Shown one piece after another: positions 59,015 through 64,000 of a stretch of DNA of 64,000 nt. Each line of letters starts with the position of its first letter. The first letter of the stretch is position 1. Both the position numbers and the translations under genes were made by a program. The stretch lies in contig DWWX01000003.1 in NCBI GenBank assembly GCA_019119495.1, positions 1 through 64,000 on the forward strand, written 5' to 3'. Source of the DNA: Candidatus Gemmiger stercorigallinarum (GTDB lineage Bacteria > Bacillota > Clostridia > Oscillospirales > Ruminococcaceae). The notes under the pieces were generated by a model that worked only from the letters and a program-made list of their open reading frames with translations, searched no databases and was not told where the DNA came from.

Positions 59015-59407
59015 ATGGACATGGCAGACCGCGGCAGGGCGCTGCGGCTGGCTGCCGCGGTGCTGGCGGCGATGGCCGCCATTGCGCTGGGGGCGGCTTT
59101 CCTCATCGCGCCGGTGTGGCAGCCGGGCTATGCGCCGGCGGGCGCTTTGCCCGCCGCGTCGGCCGTGCAGGACGGGGCCGTGCCCGGCGCGCCGGCGGAG
59201 GGGGAGGCGGTCCCCGTCAACGTCAACACCGCCGGGCTGGAGCAGCTGATGCAGCTGCCCGGCATCGGCGAGGCAAAGGCCGGGGCCATCCTGGACTACC
59301 GCGAAAGGCACGGCCCCTTTGCCGCGGTGGAGGAGCTGGCCGAGGTCAGCGGCATCTCGCTGCGGATGGTGGAACAGTGGGGCAGCCTGGTGACGGTGGG
59401 GGAGTAA
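59015..59407 (+). CDS. ComEA-like helix-hairpin-helix protein
   Basis: This 130-residue protein has a membrane segment near the N-terminus (LAAAVLAAMAAIALGAAFLI), an Ala/Pro/Gly-rich spacer, and two helix-hairpin-helix motifs (VNVNTAGLEQLMQLPGIGEAKAGAILDYRERHGPFAAVEELAEVSGI), like ComEA, the DNA receptor of natural transformation. comEC is not adjacent. The ATG at 59015 has only a weak GGGG site. The longer ORF runs through the structured element and is not supported. DNA binding at the outer face is inferred. Confidence 0.83.
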   Translation: MDMADRGRALRLAAAVLAAMAAIALGAAFLIAPVWQPGYAPAGALPAASAVQDGAVPGAPAEGEAVPVNVNTAGLEQLMQLPGIGEAKAGAILDYRERHGPFAAVEELAEVSGISLRMVEQWGSLVTVGE

Positions 59408-59510
59408 GCCCCCGCGCCGGCCGCCGCAAAAATACCAACCCGGCGGGCGCCGCCCGCCCTGCCGCCCAAGGCGGCATACGCGCATCACACAGGAGCAGGA
59501 GGGAACCATT

Positions 59511-61703
59511 TTGGAAACGAACGATTCCATCTTTATCAACCGTGAGCTCAGCTGGCTGGACTTTAACAGCCGTGTGCTGGCCCTCGCCAAGGAAAAGCCG
59601 GTGCCTTTGGGCGAGCGCCTCAAGTTTGCCGGCATCTACGGCAGCAACCTGGACGAGTTTTTTATGGTCCGGGTGGGCTCTTTGTACGACCAGACGCTGC
59701 TGAAGGACAACAAGCCCGACCTGATGACCCACATGACCGCCTCGCAGCAGCTGGCGGCCATCATGCCCCGCGTGGCGGAGCTGCAGGCCAAGTGCGACAA
59801 GTATTACCTGCACCTGATGCAGCAGCTGGCGGACCACGGCTACCAGAAGGTGGATTTTGCCCATCTGGACAAAAAGGAGGAGCGCCGCTGGAAAACCTAT
59901 TTCCAGAACGAGGTGTTCCCGGTGCTCAGCCCGCAGATCGTGGACCAGCGCCATCCCTTCCCGTTTCTGCGCAACAAGGAAACGTATTTTATCGTGCAGC
60001 TGTTCAGCAAAACCGACGGCCTGCACTACGGCATCATCCCCATCAACAGCCAGTTTGAGCGGGTGCTCTACGTCAAGGAGGGCGAGGTCACCCGGTTCGC
60101 CTTCATCGAGGAGCTGGTCGCCCATTTTGCGGCCATGGTGTTCGGCAAGAGCAACGTGCAGAAAAGCTGCCTGTTCCGCGTCACCCGCAATGCCGACATC
60201 ACGGTGGACGAGGGCATGATGGACCATGACATCGACTTCCGCGACGTGATGAGCGAGCTGCTCAAAAAGCGCCGCAAGCTGGCGGCCGTCCGGCTGCAGT
60301 TCTGGCCGGAAGCCCCCCAGGAGATCGTCCGTTTCCTGCGCGAAAAGCTGCTGGTGCCCGCCGACCGCTGCATCGCCCAGACCGCGCCGCTGGACCTGGG
60401 CTGCATGTTCAAGCTGGCGTCCCGCCTGTCCGCCGACGGCCATGCGGAGCTGGCCTACCCGCCGGCAAAGCCCATCCAGGCCCCCCACGATTACAGCCTG
60501 TACGACGAGGCCCGCAAGCACGATGTGCTGATCGCCTACCCCTACCAGAGCATGCGCCCCTTTATCCGCATGCTGCTCAGGGCCGGGTCCGACCCCAACG
60601 TCGTCTCCATCAAGATGACTCTCTACCGCCTGGCCAACGACTCGCAGATCGTGCAGGCGCTGATCAACGCCGCCGAAAACGGCAAGCAGGTGGTGGCCAT
60701 GGTGGAGCTGCGCGCCCGCTTTGACGAGCAGAACAACATCGACTGGTCCAAACAGCTGGAGGACGCCGGCTGCACCGTCTTTTACGGCTTTGACGACTAC
60801 AAGGTCCATTCCAAGCTGACGCTGATCACCAGCAAGGTGGACGGCAAATACCGCTACCTGACCCAGATCGGCACCGGCAACTACAACGAAAAAACCAGCG
60901 AGCAGTACACCGACCTGTCCTTCATCACCGCCGACCAGCAGATCGGCGAGGAGGCCAGCGCCGTATTCAACAATATGGCGCTGCAGCGCCTGACCAGCGA
61001 TGTGGACACCATGCTGGTTGCCCCGCTGCGCTTCAAGAGCGTTTTGATGAAGGAGATGGACAACGAGATCGCCCGCGCCAAAAGCGGCCTGCCGGCCTCG
61101 ATGATCCTGAAAAACAACTCCATCAACGACCCGGAGATCATCGCCAAGCTCAGCGAGGCCAGCTGCGCCGGCGTGCGGGTGGATATGATCGTCCGCGGCA
61201 TCTGCTGCGTGCGGGCCGGTGTGCCGGGCAGGACCGAGAACATCCACATCCGCAGCCTGGTGGGCCGCTACCTGGAGCACTCCCGCATTTACTGCTTCGG
61301 CACCGGCGCGGACATGCGCATCTACATTGCCTCCGGCGACTTTTTGACCCGCAACACCGAGCGCCGCGTCGAGGTGGGCGTGCGCATCCGCGACCCGTAC
61401 ATTGCCAAACAGCTGTACGGCATCCTGGAGCTGCAGCTGCGGGACACCGTCAACGCCCGCGTCATGCAGCCGGACGGCAGCTATGTCAAGGTCAAGCCGC
61501 TGGAGGGGCAGCCCCCGGTGGACAGCCAGATGGCCATGTACGGCTACTTCCAGCACGGGTGGGAGCCCCGGCCGGAAACCGTGCCGCAGCGCCCCGCCCC
61601 GGCGCCCCGTGCGCCCCGGCCGGCCAAAGCGGCGGAAAAGCCGGAATCTTCGCTGCGGTTCCGCGGCATCTTTGACGCGCTGTTCGGCCGCGGCAAAAAG
61701 TAA
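59511..61703 (+). CDS. ppk1: Polyphosphate kinase 1
   Basis: PPK1 makes inorganic polyphosphate from ATP. The 730-residue protein has the N-terminal domain (INRELSWLDFNSRVLALAKE, NLDEFFMVRVGSLYDQ), the head domain and the two catalytic phospholipase-D-like domains. The autophosphorylated His is in DYKVHSKLTLI near residue 433, and TQIGTGNYNEKTSEQYTDLS and RNTERRVEVGVRI belong to the second half. The start is TTG at 59511, eight bases after AGGAGGG. The tail of about 40 residues is Pro/Ala/Lys-rich. It precedes a SRPBCC-type gene without a terminator between them. Confidence 0.95.
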   Translation: METNDSIFINRELSWLDFNSRVLALAKEKPVPLGERLKFAGIYGSNLDEFFMVRVGSLYDQTLLKDNKPDLMTHMTASQQLAAIMPRVAELQAKCDKYYLHLMQQLADHGYQKVDFAHLDKKEERRWKTYFQNEVFPVLSPQIVDQRHPFPFLRNKETYFIVQLFSKTDGLHYGIIPINSQFERVLYVKEGEVTRFAFIEELVAHFAAMVFGKSNVQKSCLFRVTRNADITVDEGMMDHDIDFRDVMSELLKKRRKLAAVRLQFWPEAPQEIVRFLREKLLVPADRCIAQTAPLDLGCMFKLASRLSADGHAELAYPPAKPIQAPHDYSLYDEARKHDVLIAYPYQSMRPFIRMLLRAGSDPNVVSIKMTLYRLANDSQIVQALINAAENGKQVVAMVELRARFDEQNNIDWSKQLEDAGCTVFYGFDDYKVHSKLTLITSKVDGKYRYLTQIGTGNYNEKTSEQYTDLSFITADQQIGEEASAVFNNMALQRLTSDVDTMLVAPLRFKSVLMKEMDNEIARAKSGLPASMILKNNSINDPEIIAKLSEASCAGVRVDMIVRGICCVRAGVPGRTENIHIRSLVGRYLEHSRIYCFGTGADMRIYIASGDFLTRNTERRVEVGVRIRDPYIAKQLYGILELQLRDTVNARVMQPDGSYVKVKPLEGQPPVDSQMAMYGYFQHGWEPRPETVPQRPAPAPRAPRPAKAAEKPESSLRFRGIFDALFGRGKK

Positions 61704-61787
61704 GCCCCACGGCGCGGCGGAAACGCGCCGCAAAAAAACGGTATCTGAAAAAGCAGCCCGGCGGCTGTTCAAGGAGGATCTTCCCAC

Positions 61788-62168
61788 ATGAAAAACTGCG
61801 TACTGACCCACACCTTTTCCTGCGACCCCATGCGGGTCTGGCTGTACCTGACCAACCCCACGCTGCAGGGCTGGCGGCGGGACGTCAAGTCGGCCGAGCT
61901 CAGCGACGACGGCATGCACCTGGTGGAGACCGCCCCCGACGGCAGCACCACCGACATTCGCTTCTCGGTCAAAGAAAAGCCCCGCCGCATCAGCTGTACC
62001 TTTGTGCACGGACGCGTCCAGGGCGAGTTTACCGCCATCCTGCTGGGCGGCGGCGATTCCACCAGCGTGGAGTGCACCATGCAGGTCAAGGGGCTGGGGC
62101 TGTTTGCCAAGCCCAAAAAGCTGCTGGAGGAGCGCATGCAGATGCTGGCCGGCGTGCTGGGCGCCTGA
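61788..62168 (+). CDS. SRPBCC-like small protein
   Basis: The 126-residue protein starts THTFSCDPMRVWLYLTNPTLQGWRRDVKSAEL and ends GLFAKPKKLLEERMQMLAGVLG. A beta-strand-rich middle (DIRFSVKEKPRRISCTFVHGRVQGEFTAIL) lies between two helical ends, which fits the START/SRPBCC helix-grip fold that binds hydrophobic ligands. The assignment is by pattern only. It is 84 bases after ppk1, with AAGGAGG before the ATG, and a strong terminator follows. Confidence 0.6.
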   Translation: MKNCVLTHTFSCDPMRVWLYLTNPTLQGWRRDVKSAELSDDGMHLVETAPDGSTTDIRFSVKEKPRRISCTFVHGRVQGEFTAILLGGGDSTSVECTMQVKGLGLFAKPKKLLEERMQMLAGVLGA

Positions 62169-62178
62169 AAAAGTATTC

Positions 62179-62237
62179 CGGCAAAGGCATCCCCGCCGGG
62201 GCGCGGCTTTCTGCCCGCCCGGCGGGGATGCTTTTTT
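62179..62237 (+). terminator. Terminator after ppk1 and the SRPBCC gene
   Basis: GCATCCCCGCCGGG pairs with CCCGGCGGGGATGC across a 17-base loop; TTTTTT follows. Confidence 0.93.
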
Positions 62238-62325
62238 GCCGGCTGCCCGCATACGCCGCCGCCCGGCCGCATACCTTTGACTGTGCGGACAACGCGGGTA
62301 CCCCCGCGGGAAGGAGGCAGGCGGC

Positions 62326-63156
62326 ATGTGGGAGGATGCGACCCCCAAACCGGTACCGGACGCCGGCGACGCGGCGGAGACCGGCCGCCCTGCCGGCGGG
62401 CGCCCGGCGCGGGAAAAAGCCGGCGAAAACTATGTGCTGTGGGCGCAGATCATCCTGGTGGCGCTGGCGCTGGCCGGGGTGTTTGCGGCCCGGCAGCTGG
62501 GCCTGCCGGCGTACGCCGCGCTGCGCACCGCCTTCCGCCAGGCAATGCAGGAGCAGGGCGTGGACGCCTTTGGCGATGAGCGGGAGCTGGTGCGGTTTAT
62601 CCAGACGGGGCTGGCGGACCTGGAACAGGCCGCGGCCCAGGCGGCGGTCCGCCTGGCGGACGGCGCCGCCACGGCCGAAAGCGCCCGCGCCGCCCACGGG
62701 CAGCCGGCCCGCGCCGCGCCCGCCGGCGCCAGCACCGAAAGCTACCAGCCCGCCTTTGCGCTGGCCCTGCCGCTGCCGGCGGGCTTTGCCCCCACCTCCG
62801 GCTACGGCTGGCGGGACGACCCCCTTACCGCCGACGGCAGCGAGGACTTCCACCTGGGGGCGGACCTGGCCGCCGCCGAGGGCACCCCGGTCTATGCGGC
62901 CGCCGACGGCGTGGTGCGCTGGTCCGGCCTGGGGCAAAGCTACGGCAACTACCTGCGCATCCTGCATGCGGACGGCGACGAGACGCTGTACGCCCACATG
63001 CAGTATCTGTTTGTTCATCCGGGGCAGCAGGTCCGCCAGGGGCAGGTGATCGGCACGGTGGGCCAGACCGGAGACGTCACCGGCCCCCACCTGCATTTCG
63101 AGCTGCTGCACGAGGGCATCCGCTATGACCCCGCGGCCGCGCTGGGCCTTGGCTAG
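62326..63156 (+). CDS. M23-family peptidase-domain membrane protein (SpoIVFA-like)
   Basis: This 276-residue protein has one membrane segment near residue 42 (LWAQIILVALALAGVFAARQL), a helical spacer, and a C-terminal M23/LytM domain: HLGADLAAAEGTPVYAAADG (metal His near 174), YAHMQYLFV and PHLHFELLHEGI. Gene order with the following M50 protease is that of spoIVFA-spoIVFB, where SpoIVFA holds SpoIVFB inactive in the forespore membrane. Here the M23 ligands look complete, so it could also be a cell-wall hydrolase. AAGGAGG precedes the ATG. Confidence 0.78.
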   Translation: MWEDATPKPVPDAGDAAETGRPAGGRPAREKAGENYVLWAQIILVALALAGVFAARQLGLPAYAALRTAFRQAMQEQGVDAFGDERELVRFIQTGLADLEQAAAQAAVRLADGAATAESARAAHGQPARAAPAGASTESYQPAFALALPLPAGFAPTSGYGWRDDPLTADGSEDFHLGADLAAAEGTPVYAAADGVVRWSGLGQSYGNYLRILHADGDETLYAHMQYLFVHPGQQVRQGQVIGTVGQTGDVTGPHLHFELLHEGIRYDPAAALGLG

Positions 63157-63598
63157 GCGGCTGCGGCTGCGGTCGCCCTGCCTGGTGCTGTTTGCCGGCA
63201 CGCTGGCCCTGCTGGCGGACACCACCGGCGTGCTGCGCATCGGCATCCTGTGCGCGCTGTTGCACGAGTGCGGCCACATTGCGGTGTTCTGCCTGCTGCT
63301 GCGCCGGCCCCCGGTGCTGGAAGTTTCGCTGGCGGGGGTCTGCCTTTCCATGCGGAGCGTTATGCTGCCGCCGGGGCACATGCTGGCCCTGGCTGCCGCG
63401 GGGCCGGCGGTCAACCTGCTGCTGGCCGCCGGCATGCTGGCCTGGATGGACGGGCCGGGGCAGTACGGCTATTTCGGCATGTGGTTCGCCGCCACCCATC
63501 TGCTGGTGGGCGGCTTCAACCTGCTGCCGCTGCCGGGGCTGGACGGCTGGCAGATCGCCGCCAGCCTGCGCGCGCTGGCCGGCCGCCGCAGACCGTGA
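63125..63598 (+). CDS. M50-family site-2 protease (SpoIVFB-like)
   Basis: This 157-residue membrane protein has the zinc motif HECGH (LLHECGHIAVFCLLL, near residue 47) and the second M50 motif NLLPLPGLDGWQI near residue 137, with four or so hydrophobic segments. SpoIVFB cleaves pro-sigma-K in sporulating bacilli; similar proteases regulate other anti-sigma systems. Length is short for SpoIVFB (about 290 with CBS domains), so it is a minimal version. The ATG at 63125 has GAGGG upstream and overlaps the M23 gene by 32 bases; a TTG at 63149 is possible. Confidence 0.8.
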   Translation: MTPRPRWALARRLRLRSPCLVLFAGTLALLADTTGVLRIGILCALLHECGHIAVFCLLLRRPPVLEVSLAGVCLSMRSVMLPPGHMLALAAAGPAVNLLLAAGMLAWMDGPGQYGYFGMWFAATHLLVGGFNLLPLPGLDGWQIAASLRALAGRRRP

Positions 63599-63625
63599 CG
63601 CCGGTACCATATAAAATAAGAAAAT

Positions 63626-63697
63626 AAAAACCGCGGAAACGCCCGCCGGGGCAGGGGAGAGGCTCCCTCTGCGCCCGGCGGGCGTTTTGCGGTTTTT
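63626..63697. terminator. Bidirectional terminator before cysK end
   Basis: A long stem (AAAACCGC...GCCCGCCGGG against CCCGGCGGGC...GCGGTTTT) with T/A tracts at both ends serves the M50 gene (+) and the cysteine synthase gene (-). Confidence 0.93.
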
Positions 63698-63704
63698 GAT
63701 AGGG

Positions 63705-64000
63705 TCATTCGTAAGTGCGGCGCCCGGCAAACACACACAGCGGCCGTCTGGACTTGCCGGCGTTCATCAGCTGCACGGCGGCGGCCAGCGTGGCGCCGGC
63801 GCTGGTGCAGGCGGGCACGCCGTCAAAAAACAGCACCTCCCGCGCGGCGCGCTCGGCGTCGGCGGTGGAGACGGTCAGCACCGTATCCACCACGTAGGGG
63901 TTGTAGTTTTCCGGCACAAAGCCGGGGCCGATGCCCGCAATGCCGTGGTGGCCGACCATGCCGCCGCTGATGGCCGCGCACTCGCTGGGTTCCACCGCCA
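63705..64000 (-). CDS. Cysteine synthase (O-acetylserine sulfhydrylase), C-terminal part, cut by window edge
   Basis: The minus-strand frame is open to the edge and encodes about 97 residues with the C-terminal layout of fold-type II PLP enzymes: VEPSECAAISGGMVGHHGIAGIGPGFVPENYNP and SAGATLAAAVQL. AVEP..S..SGG..G.H.I.GIG.GF is characteristic of CysK. The enzyme makes cysteine from O-acetylserine and sulfide. The PLP lysine and phosphate loop lie outside the window, so the distinction from related beta-synthases is not absolute. Confidence 0.82.
   Translation of the reverse strand, partial: AVEPSECAAISGGMVGHHGIAGIGPGFVPENYNPYVVDTVLTVSTADAERAAREVLFFDGVPACTSAGATLAAAVQLMNAGKSRRPLCVFAGRRTYE

Noticed and set aside
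59346-62348. 1000-codon minus-strand frame opposite ppk1
   Set aside because: Shadow of ppk1; low-complexity translation and no ribosome binding site.

Overview
The window reads as a dense, high-GC stretch of core chromosome from an anaerobic gut Firmicute. It is most like the Faecalibacterium/Subdoligranulum/Gemmiger group of the Oscillospiraceae. The grounds are the gene families (FabK-type fatty acid synthesis, SepF/DivIVA, HprK, WhiA, CIRCE-controlled htpG), strong AGGAGG-type ribosome binding sites, frequent TTG starts and GC-rich codons. The genus is an inference from sequence style; no rRNA or tRNA gene was seen. No phage, complete insertion sequence or CRISPR array is visible.

Layout. 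1-5.7 kb: the 3' end of tuf, a flavodoxin-like protein, htpG on the minus strand behind tandem CIRCE operators, a C_GCAxxG_C_C redox protein, a broken junction between an alpha/beta-hydrolase 5' end and a D-2-hydroxyacid dehydrogenase 3' part, and a YkgJ-type cysteine cluster protein. 5.8-13.9 kb: a type II fatty acid operon, acpP-accD-accA-fabH-fabK-fabD-fabG-fabF-fabZ, without accB or accC. 14-24 kb: an XRE regulator, uvrBA, an MmcQ/YjbR-EVE fusion, a flavin reductase-like protein, a small membrane XRE protein, and a secreted-protein gene broken by a roughly 230-base hairpin-rich element. 24-31.7 kb: sepF-ylmH-divIVA-ileS-lspA-rluD followed by a Cof-type HAD phosphatase. 31.7-43 kb: an orphan PTS EIIA, a lower-GC YcxB-like membrane protein, a ROK protein, a TrpXYZ-like ABC transporter, two HAD phosphatases around a large surface protein with a degenerate SGNH domain, and an ABC-F protein. 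43-46.7 kb: a three-gene glycan cluster (DUF4422, GT2, HAD/COG5610-like). 46.8-57.2 kb: hprK, a PHP phosphoesterase, a ROK glucokinase, murB, rapZ, whiA, dnaE and pfkA. 57.3-64 kb: a MalY-type aminotransferase, a ComEA-like protein, ppk1, a SRPBCC protein, a SpoIVFA/SpoIVFB-like pair and the 3' end of cysteine synthase.

How the genes work together. The acp-fab operon would convert acetyl-CoA to acyl-ACP for membrane lipids. sepF, divIVA, murB and the glycan cluster act in division and the cell envelope. hprK, pfkA, glucokinase and the EIIA belong to sugar uptake, glycolysis and its control. uvrBA and dnaE serve DNA repair and replication. Most genes are in short operons with overlapping stop/start codons and are closed by clear intrinsic terminators.

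Most of the window is ordinary housekeeping DNA. The best leads are the degenerate SGNH surface protein (missing the expected Ser and His), the structured element inside the secreted-protein gene, the hydrolase/dehydrogenase junction, the tandem CIRCE at htpG, and a 14-base sequence shared by the two promoters flanking the glycan cluster. I did not find convincing evidence of a wholly new multi-gene system.
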